35,183 nt of DNA from contig DRQW01000198.1 of NCBI GenBank assembly GCA_011371305.1, positions 1-35,183 on the forward strand, in the 5' to 3' direction. Positions 1-9,061 of this stretch are shown here, in pieces (positions within the stretch are counted from its first letter, which is position 1; the number at the start of each line of letters is the position of its first letter). Source of the DNA: Anaerolineae bacterium (GTDB lineage Bacteria > Chloroflexota > Anaerolineae > J102). The notes below the pieces were generated by a model. It worked only from the letters and a program-made list of their open reading frames with translations. It did not search any database and was not told where the DNA came from. The position numbers were made by a program, and so were the translations under genes.

Positions 1-1
1 C

Positions 2-373
2 TACGGCTCCGTGCTGGACAACCAGAAAGCCATCACCGTGCCCGGCACCTTCCTGCAGAACCGAGAATACATGGCCGTGTTCTACAAGGAGGGCTACACC
101 GACCTGGAGATGGAAGCGGGCCCCTACATGAGCAGCGTTTACGAAATGTCCCGGCCCAAGGGCCACCCCTACAACGAAATCGTGAACCTGTACGAAGCGC
201 CCTTCCCGGTGGGGATTTTGCACTACGCGTCAGACACACCCTTCAGCAAGGGGCAGAACCTGGGCGCGCAGAACCTCTCCTACTTCGGCATGGACCCCAC
301 CTACGCCACCATGGTCGCCATTCTCCGGCAATTGCTCTCCGCGGAGATAAAGCGAGTTCAAGGCCAGGGGTGA
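2..373 (+). CDS. C-terminal fragment of a conserved protein, truncated by the window edge; family not identified
   Basis: Open frame from the window edge (YGSVLDNQKAITVPGTF...) to TGA at 371-373; coherent protein-like sequence (EAGPYMSSVYEMSRP, ILHYASDTPFSKGQNLG). Confidence 0.7.
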   Translation, partial: YGSVLDNQKAITVPGTFLQNREYMAVFYKEGYTDLEMEAGPYMSSVYEMSRPKGHPYNEIVNLYEAPFPVGILHYASDTPFSKGQNLGAQNLSYFGMDPTYATMVAILRQLLSAEIKRVQGQG

Positions 374-416
374 GCTTTAAGGTTAGCACTGCGCACCCAC
401 ACCTTCTCCGAGGTGG

Positions 417-453
417 GAAGGAGGGAGTCGCGCTCTCCGCCACTCCCTCCTTC
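417..453. terminator. Inverted repeat between convergent genes; possible bidirectional terminator
   Basis: Perfect 12-bp arms GAAGGAGGGAGT (417-428) / ACTCCCTCCTTC (442-453) between the stop at 373 (+) and the stop at 462 (-). No strong T tract. Confidence 0.45.
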
Positions 454-461
454 TCAAGGAT

Positions 462-884
462 TTAGCTCTGCTCCTGCTCCTTCCTGCTACCCCAAATACG
501 GATGATGACGTAGGCGACCAACGCAAAAAGGAAGAACAGGAGCAACATCCAGGCCAGGGCCTGAAGGGTTTCGATGACGGTGCGATAAATCTCCAACACC
601 CAGCGTTCAATCGTCAGCGTGAGCTGAGGGGTGGGAACCGGTTTGCCTTCAGGTGTATATATCTCGGGTTGGGGGAGATAACGCTCCAGGTCGTAGATGC
701 GCACGCCGCCCGAAATGCCCACCACATAAATGGCAAACTTGATGTACTTGGCCCATGCCTGAGCCATATCGGGACCGACAATGCGTTCAAGAATGTGGAT
801 GATGGGCTTATCGAAAGCGCGAGCAACGAGATAGCAGACAACCAGAGCAACGATCAGGGTGACAATGAGCAAAGCAAAGAACAT
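462..884 (-). CDS. Small membrane protein (140 aa), two predicted TM segments, hypothetical
   Basis: Complete ORF with N-terminal hydrophobic MFFALLIVTLIVALVVCYLVA and C-terminal ALAWMLLLFFLFALVAYVIIRIW segments; GGAGG-like RBS just upstream on the minus strand. Confidence 0.7.
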   Translation of the reverse strand: MFFALLIVTLIVALVVCYLVARAFDKPIIHILERIVGPDMAQAWAKYIKFAIYVVGISGGVRIYDLERYLPQPEIYTPEGKPVPTPQLTLTIERWVLEIYRTVIETLQALAWMLLLFFLFALVAYVIIRIWGSRKEQEQS

Positions 885-1102
885 GGTGGCCTCCTGGGTT
901 AATACTCAAGGTGGTCATCGAAGCTGAACCTCGGAGCTACGTGCGGAGCCTTGCGGGCTGCAGAAGTAGCCTCGAAGGGGCCTGGTGGCCCATAGCCCAA
1001 GGGGACAGTCTCGGACGTAAGGAAGCGAAAAACCCGGGTCTCGAAAAATGCCTTTGGCTTAATTTTAGCGCAATTGGATGATTTCTTCCACTCAATCAAG
1101 TC

Positions 1103-2647
1103 TTATCGAACCACGACGCCCCAATCAAAGCCAGCTTGCTGCCAGTTGGGCAAAGTCGGTCCAACGGGCAGCAGCCGTTCGGTGGTGAGATCATCCAGGT
1201 GCCAAAGGTAAATCGCCCAGTCCCCCTCCCGGTTTGAAAGTATCCCCAAAGTTCGACCATCGGGCGACCACACCGGTAAGCCGTCCTCCGCGGGGTGGAG
1301 CGTGGTGGGAATCACGATACCCGCCTGGACATCCAGAATAAACACATCCCAACTGTTGCTGCGCCCCCCCGACATAAACGCCACCAAGCGGCCATCGGGG
1401 GACCAGGTTGGGGAATGATCGGAGGGATTATCGGTAAGCTGGGTGCGTTGCAGAGTCATGGGATCGAGCAACCAGAGGCCGCAGTTTTCTCCCCCGCTTT
1501 CGCAGCCATGGAAAACGATCCGCCCATCCCGCGACCAATCGCCCTGCTGGCCCGGGCCCAGTTCCTCCACCGATCGGCTGGCTACATCCACCAGATAGAG
1601 ACGTGGGGATTGGTCCGCGCTTCGTTGGGAGGATGAGAAGAGCAACTGGCGTCCATCGGGGCTCCATCGCGGTCGGCTGTCATCCCCGCCCTTGGTAATA
1701 CGGCGAATCTCGCCATCGTTGAACCTGACGTAAAGGCCCGGTGCTTCGACGTCGTCCCGGCGGAACGCGATCTCACCATGCATGCCCCAGGCGGGTTGCA
1801 TGGCCTGGGGAATGAACGGCGCGCCCGGCGTGCGCTGTCCCAGGGTCCAGGCATGGATGGCATAGTACCCCGTAGTGACATCATAAACGGTGTAGAGGAG
1901 AACCTGAGAAGCTGCCGGCGTGGGCAGGGGCGATGGACTGACCATTTCCTGACACTGGGCCATCAGTTCCTGACGGCGACGCTCGATATCGGGCGTATCG
2001 GCCAGGGCCAGGACCTGGGCCATGCGTTCGGCCGCGGCGCAAGGGTCAGCCTGGGCCAGAGCTTCGGCTTCCTGCAACCATGCGGTCACAGTGGCTTGGA
2101 TGTGGGGTGAGGGCGTAGGGATAGGCGTGGGCGAGGGGGTGATGGGAGGCGTCGCGGTGGACGGGGGTGCGGGCGTCGCCTGCACAGACGCCGGTGTGGC
2201 GGGCGGCATGAGAGTGAGGAGATGTATCCGGCCGAATCCAGGTGGTATGGGCGTCGGGGTGGGGGAAGAGTTGAGCAGCAGGTGAAACATGGTCTCGAAG
2301 TGGGTTTGGGCTTGGGGGACATTCCCTGCCTTCAGTCGTTCTACGCCCTGCACATACTCCCCATAAGCTTCCTGGCCCAGATAAGCTTCCCACCTGCGCT
2401 GCGTCCAGTTCAGATTCCAGGCCCAAACCAGGGCCGCGCTCAGCCCCAGGATGAAAAGGAAGCCCAACAACATGGCCCGTCGCCGCGCCCGCCGCCGCTG
2501 GGCCGCGGGCCGGTAATCAATGTGGACAACGCGGCCTACGGCCTTCTCCCAATCGATCTCTGACCCGCAATGGTGGCAACGATTTTGCGCGGGCGAGATG
2601 GGCTTTCCGCATTGACTGCAAACGTACCGATGAGACACGAGCTTCAA
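1103..2647 (-). CDS. Zinc-ribbon / TM / PD40 (TolB-like) beta-propeller protein
   Basis: N-terminal CSQCGKP...CHHCGSEI zinc ribbon, TM segment AMLLGFLFILGLSAALVWAWNL, Pro/Thr-rich linkers, repeated W-SPDGR motifs (RWSPDGRQLLFSS, TWSPDGRLVAFMS, VWSPDGRTLGILS). Confidence 0.8.
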   Translation of the reverse strand: MKLVSHRYVCSQCGKPISPAQNRCHHCGSEIDWEKAVGRVVHIDYRPAAQRRRARRRAMLLGFLFILGLSAALVWAWNLNWTQRRWEAYLGQEAYGEYVQGVERLKAGNVPQAQTHFETMFHLLLNSSPTPTPIPPGFGRIHLLTLMPPATPASVQATPAPPSTATPPITPSPTPIPTPSPHIQATVTAWLQEAEALAQADPCAAAERMAQVLALADTPDIERRRQELMAQCQEMVSPSPLPTPAASQVLLYTVYDVTTGYYAIHAWTLGQRTPGAPFIPQAMQPAWGMHGEIAFRRDDVEAPGLYVRFNDGEIRRITKGGDDSRPRWSPDGRQLLFSSSQRSADQSPRLYLVDVASRSVEELGPGQQGDWSRDGRIVFHGCESGGENCGLWLLDPMTLQRTQLTDNPSDHSPTWSPDGRLVAFMSGGRSNSWDVFILDVQAGIVIPTTLHPAEDGLPVWSPDGRTLGILSNREGDWAIYLWHLDDLTTERLLPVGPTLPNWQQAGFDWGVVVR

Positions 2648-3501
2648 AACCGCCGAAGGATGTGTTGGACCGCCCCGACATAGCCCCCACCAAACAGGCG
2701 CACATGCACCAGGAGAGGATAAAGGTTGTACAGGTCACGCCGGACTTCCCAAAAACCGGGGCGAATGCCATGCAATTCATCGTAGCGGCGAAAAAAGACA
2801 TCCCCGAAGGTGTGGAAGAGCGTGATGAACGCCAGTTCCATCTCCGGATCCGCGAAATAGATGGCCGGATCGAGGAATCCGGTAATGCGACCATCCTGCG
2901 CCAACACATTGCCGCTCCACACATCTCCGTGGATCAGCGCGGGGCGGGGAGGTTCATCCAACCAGCGATCCAGGTTTCCCGCCAACCGTTCCACCTCTCG
3001 CAAGGTTTCAACAGGCAATCGCCCGGCTTCATAGGCCGCCCGGGCCATGTATCGCAGTCGGTGATCACGAAAGAAAGCGATCCAGCTTTCGGTCCAGGGG
3101 TTCGGTTGATGCAACCCGCCGATGAGGGTATCGCGTTCCAGCCCGAAAGCGGGGGCCGTGATGGCATGTAGCTCGGCCAAGAGCTCGGCCGCATGGGCTT
3201 CGCTGCGCGCGTCGAAATGGCTGCTTCCGGGCAAAAAGGTCATCACCAAAAGGGACGCGTCGCTGTAAACGACCTCGGGCACGGGCAGGCGGGTGTGTTC
3301 GGCCAGATAGCGCAACATCCAGCCTTCTCGCTCCAGCACAGGCGAACTGGCCCGATCCACTTTCACCACAAACGCACGTCCGTCGCTGAGCTCCGCGCGA
3401 TACACTTCGCCCACACACCCCCCGCTGAGGGGGCTCAAATGGCTCACGGGCGTATCGAAAATCGTTGTAAGCCTGGTGCTCAGTTCTGCGTTGCTCGACA
3501 T
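2644..3501 (-). CDS. Fructosamine kinase / aminoglycoside phosphotransferase-like protein
   Basis: Start taken at MSSNAEL (3501). Kinase-like motifs LIHGDVWSGNVL and FLDPAIYFADPEMELAF typical of the fructosamine kinase family. 4-nt overlap with the downstream ORF. Confidence 0.8.
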   Translation of the reverse strand: MSSNAELSTRLTTIFDTPVSHLSPLSGGCVGEVYRAELSDGRAFVVKVDRASSPVLEREGWMLRYLAEHTRLPVPEVVYSDASLLVMTFLPGSSHFDARSEAHAAELLAELHAITAPAFGLERDTLIGGLHQPNPWTESWIAFFRDHRLRYMARAAYEAGRLPVETLREVERLAGNLDRWLDEPPRPALIHGDVWSGNVLAQDGRITGFLDPAIYFADPEMELAFITLFHTFGDVFFRRYDELHGIRPGFWEVRRDLYNLYPLLVHVRLFGGGYVGAVQHILRRF

Positions 3502-3507
3502 AGTGGG

Positions 3508-3513
3508 ATTATT
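3508..3513 (-). promoter_or_regulatory. -10-like box 6 nt from the kinase start codon (possible leaderless transcript)
   Basis: Minus strand reads AATAAT cccact ATG. Confidence 0.35.
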
Positions 3514-3523
3514 CCACGCCACG

Positions 3524-3571
3524 ACAAAAGTGGCAAGTGTAGCCGAGTCAGGCCGACCACACTTGCCACTT
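3524..3571 (-). terminator. Intrinsic-terminator-like hairpin downstream of the 1105-aa surface protein gene
   Basis: Perfect 13-bp inverted repeat AAGTGGCAAGTGT (3528-3540) / ACACTTGCCACTT (3559-3571); on the minus strand it is followed by a short T run (CTTTTGTCG). Confidence 0.6.
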
Positions 3572-3593
3572 CCAGACTTGTCATGGGGTGCGG

Positions 3594-6500
3594 TTACCAG
3601 GCGTCGATGATCATCCGCACAATATCCGCACTGCGGTTGCTTATGTACACTCGGTTCGTAGCAGGATTCACGGCCACATCGCCGGGATCACCATCCATGG
3701 CCAGGGTAGCCAGGGGTAGCAGGGTGGCGCCATCAAAGACGCTGAGGCTATTATCCGCGCTGTTGGAGACGAACACATGGCCCGTGGTGGGATTGGCCGC
3801 GAGGCCCACGCCACCTTGCGGCCCGGCTTCACCAGCCATGCGAGGCGCACGCTTGCCGAAGTCATATCCGGGCTTCACCTCGAAGGTGATGAGCACATTG
3901 GGATTCGGGCCTTCTTGCGTGAAGAGGTTAGGAAGCGGGAGATAAATGGGCTGATCCGCGAACAACGCCAAGGGATTGTCCGGATCGATCATCACATAAA
4001 GCTGTTTGAGGGTGGGATCGAAGGCCATGGCGAAGGTTTCGCCACCGGGGAATAGCCTGGTAACTTCCGCATCCGTCGCACCATTGAAGACCCGGATGGT
4101 ATGATCATCCCGGGTGCTGACATAGACCTGATTATCAGGCACATTCACCACAACATCAAACGCGCCCGGCAGATCGGGGATCGTTTTAAGAATCGCGGAA
4201 GTCGCACCATCGAGGACAGCCAGCTGGTGGGCGTTATGCAGGGTCACATACACCTTATTCGTGTTGGGATTCACCGCGACCTGGGCGGGCATACTGCCCG
4301 GCGGGAAGTTGACCGTGGCGATAACCGCGTTGGTATTGATGTCAATCACCGAGAGGGTATCGTCCGCGGTATTGGCTACATACGCCCGCTTGGTGGTCGA
4401 GTTCACAGCCACGCCATAGGGTTCCTGCCCCACCGGGACCTGAGCCAGGATCGTGTTGTCGCCGCCATTCACCACATAGAGACGATGGGTCGTACGGCTG
4501 GCGATGTAGAGACGGTTGGAAATTGGATCCACATCGATGGTCTTGGGATGGGGCACCGGGATACGGGGCGCCGGGGGCGTAGGCGTGGCCGTAGGCGTGG
4601 GTGTAGGCGTGGGCGTGATGGTGGGTGTGGGCGTGTTGGTTGGGGTCGGGGTCGGCGTGGGCGTAGGCGTGGGAGGAGGCCAATCACGCCAGACGATGGG
4701 CAGATAGATCATGCACCGATAGCCGAAATCGAGGTAGGTTGTCTGTGCATAAAGGACGTTATCGATCACAGGATTTGCGGTGGTCGCGAAACACCCGTTG
4801 GCCAACGCCAGGGTCGTGGTATAGGTCCCGATGGCGAGATCCTCCCACAAGATCTCGCCCGCGGCGTCAGTGACGCCCGCGCCCGATTCACCAAACTCAT
4901 TGATGTAGGTCACAGTGAACCCGGGCTGGTCCGGCTCGCCCGGCCCTTGGAGGCCGTCACCATCGATATCCCAGAACACATGAGGCGAAAGCGCTCCCAG
5001 GCGTCGGTTGGCAAAGGTCACTGTGCTGGTCATGGCATATTGGATGGTGGTATGCATGACCTGGCCGGATACCGCGACGGCATGAGGAGGCAGGGTTTCG
5101 GTCACCGTATAAACGCCGACGGGCCGACGGAGGAACAGACATTGACCGCTGGCATCGGTGGTACAGGTGTCCACATCGCCAAACTGGTTGGTCACTGTCA
5201 TGGCGACACCAGACCAGGGAGGTTCACCCGCATCCCGCACGCCATTGCCATTGATATCTTCGAATTTGAGGATTTCCAAATCGCCCAGGCGTCGATTGGG
5301 AATGACCACCCGGCCCATGCCGCTGTGGGGTACGGTGGTAGTGAACGTTGTGCCGGCCACGCCCTCGGCATAGGGTGGGAGGGTTTCGGTGACGGTATAA
5401 ACACCGCGCGGGAGATCCAGCAACATGCATTCGCCATCTGCATCGGTGGTGCAGGTGTCCACATCCCCGTACGCGTTGGTGATGGTCATAGCCACGCCCG
5501 ACCAGGGTGGCTCGCCCGCATCGCGTACTCCATTCCCATTGACATCTTCAAACTTGAAGATTTCCAGAAATCCGAGCTTGCGATTGGCAAAGGTCACCGT
5601 CACCGTCTGAAGGGGCTGGACCATCGTAGTATAGGTGTCATGGCTTGTGGGGATGCTGTTGGGAGGCAGGATTTCGGTGACGGTGTACAACCCCTCGGGC
5701 ACAAGCTCAAACAGGCATTGGCCGTTTTGATCGGTGGTGCAGCTATCGGTATCGCCGTATTCATTCTCATAAACCACGTTGACGCCGGCCCAGGCCTCTT
5801 CACCCGGGTCCTGCACGCCGTTGCCGTTGATGTCTTCGAATTTGAACACAGCCAGGTTGCCCAAACCCTGGTTCCCAAAGAGGACCGTACTCGTCACATT
5901 CGAAGTTACGACCACGGTTTGGACGCCAGGCGTTGTCAACCGATAGTTGATCGGCTCTGTTTCGGTAATCGTCCAGGTTCCCACACACACGCCAGGCCAT
6001 TGCACCGTGCCATCCGCGGCAGAAACACCCGTGCGGGTCATGCCACAGGGGGCGCTGGCGTCAAAACGGAAGCCAGCCAGCGGGTCTTCGCCCGGATCGC
6101 GCACGCCATTGCCATTCTTATCATGAAACTTGAGTACCTCGATGCCACCGGGGATGACTGCATTCCCAAACAGCACGGTGGTGGTCATGTTCTCCTCAAC
6201 CGTAACTGATTGGGTGTAGGGGGTCGTGGGGATGGTGCCATTGGGCACCACCTCGATCACCACATAACCGCTGGCCGCGCCCAACTGATGATAAAGGATT
6301 TCCCCTGTGCTGTTGGTTTGGGTAAGCAAGATGGTATCGGTGAAAGGTGGCGGGAATTGTAATCGGAAAATCACATCGGGCACGGGCGGCTCGCCGGGGT
6401 CCCTTTGTCCGTTCAGGTTGAGATCGTTGTATTTAAGGATGCGCAGCGCGCCTGTTTTGTCGCTTACGAAAAAGGTCACATACGCCCCGATCTCCTCACC

Positions 6501-6911
6501 CGATCCAGAGGAATAATCCACCTGGGCGATGTATTTCTCGAAAGGCACGTGGGGAGGGACGGTGTAGGTCACAGGTAAAGTATAAATGTACGTAAAGGGC
6601 CCCAATAACTCAGGCTGGGCGGTATAAGTCTCCTGAACAATGACATCGTTATCTTGATTGACAATGCTAAACACTGTCTCCATGGGCGGCGTTTGCGTAT
6701 CCGGCGTGATGATCCAAGTAATATATTCCTGTTCACCAGGCCGGATAAACACGGCCGGACCGGGCTTCACAGTCATCGTAATGACAGCATTCGGTTTGGC
6801 TAAGCTCACATACCCGATGCCAAACAATATTGCCATCATTCCGAACGCCAAGAGCACGCGTCCAAACGTCTGAAAGGGAGCGAATTTGCTTAACTTTGGG
6901 GGAATCATCAC
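3594..6911 (-). CDS. Large secreted or anchored surface protein: about six SdrD-B-like repeats, Pro/Thr linker, YVTN-type beta-propeller
   Basis: N-terminal hydrophobic segment; repeats of the form LEIFKFEDVNGNGVRDAGEPPWSGV...TCTTDADGEC...GVYTVTETLPP; (PT)n linker; C-terminal YVVNGGDNTILAQVPVGQEPYGVAVN / VYISNRSADIV YVTN-like blades. Confidence 0.85.
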   Translation of the reverse strand: MMIPPKLSKFAPFQTFGRVLLAFGMMAILFGIGYVSLAKPNAVITMTVKPGPAVFIRPGEQEYITWIITPDTQTPPMETVFSIVNQDNDVIVQETYTAQPELLGPFTYIYTLPVTYTVPPHVPFEKYIAQVDYSSGSGEEIGAYVTFFVSDKTGALRILKYNDLNLNGQRDPGEPPVPDVIFRLQFPPPFTDTILLTQTNSTGEILYHQLGAASGYVVIEVVPNGTIPTTPYTQSVTVEENMTTTVLFGNAVIPGGIEVLKFHDKNGNGVRDPGEDPLAGFRFDASAPCGMTRTGVSAADGTVQWPGVCVGTWTITETEPINYRLTTPGVQTVVVTSNVTSTVLFGNQGLGNLAVFKFEDINGNGVQDPGEEAWAGVNVVYENEYGDTDSCTTDQNGQCLFELVPEGLYTVTEILPPNSIPTSHDTYTTMVQPLQTVTVTFANRKLGFLEIFKFEDVNGNGVRDAGEPPWSGVAMTITNAYGDVDTCTTDADGECMLLDLPRGVYTVTETLPPYAEGVAGTTFTTTVPHSGMGRVVIPNRRLGDLEILKFEDINGNGVRDAGEPPWSGVAMTVTNQFGDVDTCTTDASGQCLFLRRPVGVYTVTETLPPHAVAVSGQVMHTTIQYAMTSTVTFANRRLGALSPHVFWDIDGDGLQGPGEPDQPGFTVTYINEFGESGAGVTDAAGEILWEDLAIGTYTTTLALANGCFATTANPVIDNVLYAQTTYLDFGYRCMIYLPIVWRDWPPPTPTPTPTPTPTNTPTPTITPTPTPTPTATPTPPAPRIPVPHPKTIDVDPISNRLYIASRTTHRLYVVNGGDNTILAQVPVGQEPYGVAVNSTTKRAYVANTADDTLSVIDINTNAVIATVNFPPGSMPAQVAVNPNTNKVYVTLHNAHQLAVLDGATSAILKTIPDLPGAFDVVVNVPDNQVYVSTRDDHTIRVFNGATDAEVTRLFPGGETFAMAFDPTLKQLYVMIDPDNPLALFADQPIYLPLPNLFTQEGPNPNVLITFEVKPGYDFGKRAPRMAGEAGPQGGVGLAANPTTGHVFVSNSADNSLSVFDGATLLPLATLAMDGDPGDVAVNPATNRVYISNRSADIVRMIIDAW
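4570..4680 (-). repeat. Low-complexity GGCGTAGGCGTGGG repeats encoding the Pro/Thr linker
   Basis: Hexamer-like GGCGTG/GGCGTA repetition; translates to PTPTPTPTNTPTPT. Confidence 0.8.
4940..6450 (-). repeat. Coding tandem repeats (about 290-bp period, six degenerate copies) encoding SdrD-B-like modules
   Basis: Recurring 'gcatcccgcacgccattgccattgatatcttcgaattt...'-type segments near 4.95, 5.23, 5.52, 5.81, 6.10 and 6.39 kb. Confidence 0.75.
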
Positions 6912-7095
6912 ACAGCCCTCCTGTGGGGAAACGGGAACATGGAAATGCGGTTATGGCTCCACTGAATATCGTATCTCACGCAAGTCCGTAAAGACGCCAA
7001 GGAGCATGCAAAATGGCAGGGAACCTCTTTTTTCCCGGATCTACACTCTCGACATCTCGGCAGTGAGTATTTTTTCAGCGAAGCCAATTATCGAT

Positions 7096-7135
7096 AAAAA
7101 ACGCTCATCAAAAGTTTCGGGGGACGTGATGAGCG
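7096..7135 (-). terminator. Rho-independent terminator for the ABC exporter gene
   Basis: Minus strand: CGCTCATC - 18-nt loop - GATGAGCG followed by TTTTTT. Confidence 0.75.
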
Positions 7136-7203
7136 ATTGATTCGGGCGTGTTCTTGCAGAAATCCTTGCATGTGATGACGGATAAGGGACGAAAAAGTTG
7201 CGA

Positions 7204-9018
7204 TTAAACCTGGATCGGGGTACGGCTACCTGTCTGTACCTGCCAGAGGGCTGCATAAAGCCCATCCGCGACCAGGAGTTCGTCATGAGTGCCTTGTTCC
7301 ACAATCCGGCCCCGGTCCATGACAAAGATGCGATGGGCATTCCGCACGGTAGAGAGTCGGTGCGCGATGATGATGGTCGTGCGGTTCCGGGCGATCACGT
7401 CCAAGGAGCGCTGGATGGCTGCCTCCGTCTCATTATCCACAGAAGACGTGGCTTCGTCCAACACAAGGATGGGTGGATCTTTGAGCACTGCCCGGGCCAG
7501 GGAGATGCGTTGGCGTTGTCCACCCGATAGCTTCTGGCCGCGCTCCCCCACAACCGTCTCATACCCTTGCGGCAGTGCCATGATGAAATCGTGGGCCTCC
7601 GCGATTCGCGCGGCCTGGATGATCTCGTCCATACCAGCGCCGGGGCGCCCAAACGCGATGTTTTCTCGCACGGTTCCATGGAAGAGATAAACCTCCTGGC
7701 TCACCAATCCAATGGCCTGTCGTAGATCGCGCACTCGCAACGCGCGAATATCGATGCCATCCAACAGGATTCGCCCCCGTTGCACGTCGTAAAAACGTAG
7801 TAACAACTTAACCACTGTGCTCTTTCCCGCGCCCGTGGGCCCTACCAGTGCCACCGTGTGGCCCGCAGGAATGTGAAGGCTCAGGTCTTCGATGGTGGGC
7901 GGAACCGGGCGATCCGAGGATGCCTTCAAAGGATATTCGAAATGCACATGGTCAAAAACAATTTCCCCTCGTACTTGTTCCAGGGGTAAGGGAAAATGCC
8001 CATCGCGGATCTTGGGCTGCGTATCCAACAGATCAAAAATACGTCGCGTGGAGGCCATAGCCCGCTGATAAAGGTCCAGTGTGGCGCCCAACCGGGTCAG
8101 AGGCCAGAGCAAGCGTTGGGTCATGAACACAAGCACACTATACGCGCCAACCGCCAGCTCCCCATTCAAGGCCATTTTGCCCCCGTACACCAAAATCGTG
8201 ATGAACCCCACCACAATGATCATACGAATCAGCGGAATAAACGCGCTGCTAAAAGTAATGGCATCGCGATTTCGTTGCCGATAGCGATCACTTGCCGCGG
8301 CCAACCGGTTGCGTTCGATCTTTTCGGCCGTATAGCTTTTGATCACCGCAATCCCGCTGAGATTATTGGAAAGCATGGCCCCAATCAGGCCCACCTCCTC
8401 CCGCACTCGGGCATAACGTTGGGTCAGCTTTTTCTGGAAGGTAATGGACCCAAAGATGATAAATGGAATGGGCAACAATGCCAACCACGCGGCCTCTGGG
8501 ATCATGATAACGAACATGCTCCCCACCACCAACACCGTGGTCCCGATCTGAATGATGTCATTGGCCCCCACATCCAGAAAACGCTCTAACTGATTCACAT
8601 CGTCGTTGAGCACCGCGATGAGATCACCGATGGAACGATCCTCGAAATAGCTTAATTCCAAATGCTGGACGTGATCATACGCATCGATACGCAGCTCATG
8701 TTGGATATTTTGGGCCAGATTGCGCCACTTGACCTGATATAAATATTCGAACACTGATTCCAGCGCCCACAAGACCAGTGTCAACACGCCCAAGGCCAAA
8801 AGCTGCGCATCAACATCCACCACCCCTAATCCTGCCAAAAAGGAATCTTCCCGATTGACCACCACGTCCACGGCCATCCCGATGAGCACGGGAGGGGCCA
8901 GATCGAAAATTTTATTTAAAATCGAAAAGAGAACGGCCAGGACAACATCCCCGCGATAACCGCGGGCATAGCGCCATAAACGGCGTAAAGGGTGCAGGGT
9001 TGGGGTGGAAAAAGCCAT
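7204..9018 (-). CDS. ABC transporter, fused permease and ATP-binding protein (MsbA/LmrA-like exporter)
   Basis: Walker [18 protein letters not shown], signature [15 protein letters not shown], Walker [14 protein letters not shown]-terminal TM domain. Confidence 0.9.
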   Translation of the reverse strand: MAFSTPTLHPLRRLWRYARGYRGDVVLAVLFSILNKIFDLAPPVLIGMAVDVVVNREDSFLAGLGVVDVDAQLLALGVLTLVLWALESVFEYLYQVKWRNLAQNIQHELRIDAYDHVQHLELSYFEDRSIGDLIAVLNDDVNQLERFLDVGANDIIQIGTTVLVVGSMFVIMIPEAAWLALLPIPFIIFGSITFQKKLTQRYARVREEVGLIGAMLSNNLSGIAVIKSYTAEKIERNRLAAASDRYRQRNRDAITFSSAFIPLIRMIIVVGFITILVYGGKMALNGELAVGAYSVLVFMTQRLLWPLTRLGATLDLYQRAMASTRRIFDLLDTQPKIRDGHFPLPLEQVRGEIVFDHVHFEYPLKASSDRPVPPTIEDLSLHIPAGHTVALVGPTGAGKSTVVKLLLRFYDVQRGRILLDGIDIRALRVRDLRQAIGLVSQEVYLFHGTVRENIAFGRPGAGMDEIIQAARIAEAHDFIMALPQGYETVVGERGQKLSGGQRQRISLARAVLKDPPILVLDEATSSVDNETEAAIQRSLDVIARNRTTIIIAHRLSTVRNAHRIFVMDRGRIVEQGTHDELLVADGLYAALWQVQTGSRTPIQV

Positions 9019-9024
9019 AAAAAG

Positions 9025-9030
9025 AGTATA
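9025..9030 (-). promoter_or_regulatory. -10 box (TATACT) 6 nt from the ABC exporter start
   Basis: Minus strand TATACT ctcttt-type spacer then ATG at 9018; 5/6 match to TATAAT. Confidence 0.55.
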
Positions 9031-9047
9031 TCAAATCCCGATTTGAT
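9030..9047. promoter_or_regulatory. Perfect palindromic operator candidate between divergent genes
   Basis: ATCAAATC-CC-GATTTGAT, 8-bp arms, in the 43-bp gap between divergent starts 9018 (-) and 9062 (+). Confidence 0.6.
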
Positions 9048-9049
9048 GA

Positions 9050-9055
9050 TAAAAT
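9050..9055 (+). promoter_or_regulatory. -10 box (TAAAAT) 6 nt from the glycosyltransferase start
   Basis: TAAAAT gcggcc ATG; 5/6 match to TATAAT. Confidence 0.55.
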
Positions 9056-9061
9056 GCGGCC

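Noticed and set aside
899-1099. Possible structured leader upstream of the 140-aa membrane protein
   Set aside because: Some short GC hairpins (for example GGGCC-ACCA-GGCCC on the minus strand), but no coherent fold, terminator or conserved motif that I could support.
3526-3540. AAAAGTGGCAAGTGT resembling the MraZ-box unit
   Set aside because: It is an arm of a perfect terminator-like inverted repeat downstream of a gene, with no 10-nt phasing; likely coincidence.
4101-6209. 702-aa ORF on the + strand opposite the surface protein
   Set aside because: Shadow ORF from the repetitive, GC-biased antisense strand of a well-supported gene; repetitive composition with no recognisable domain.
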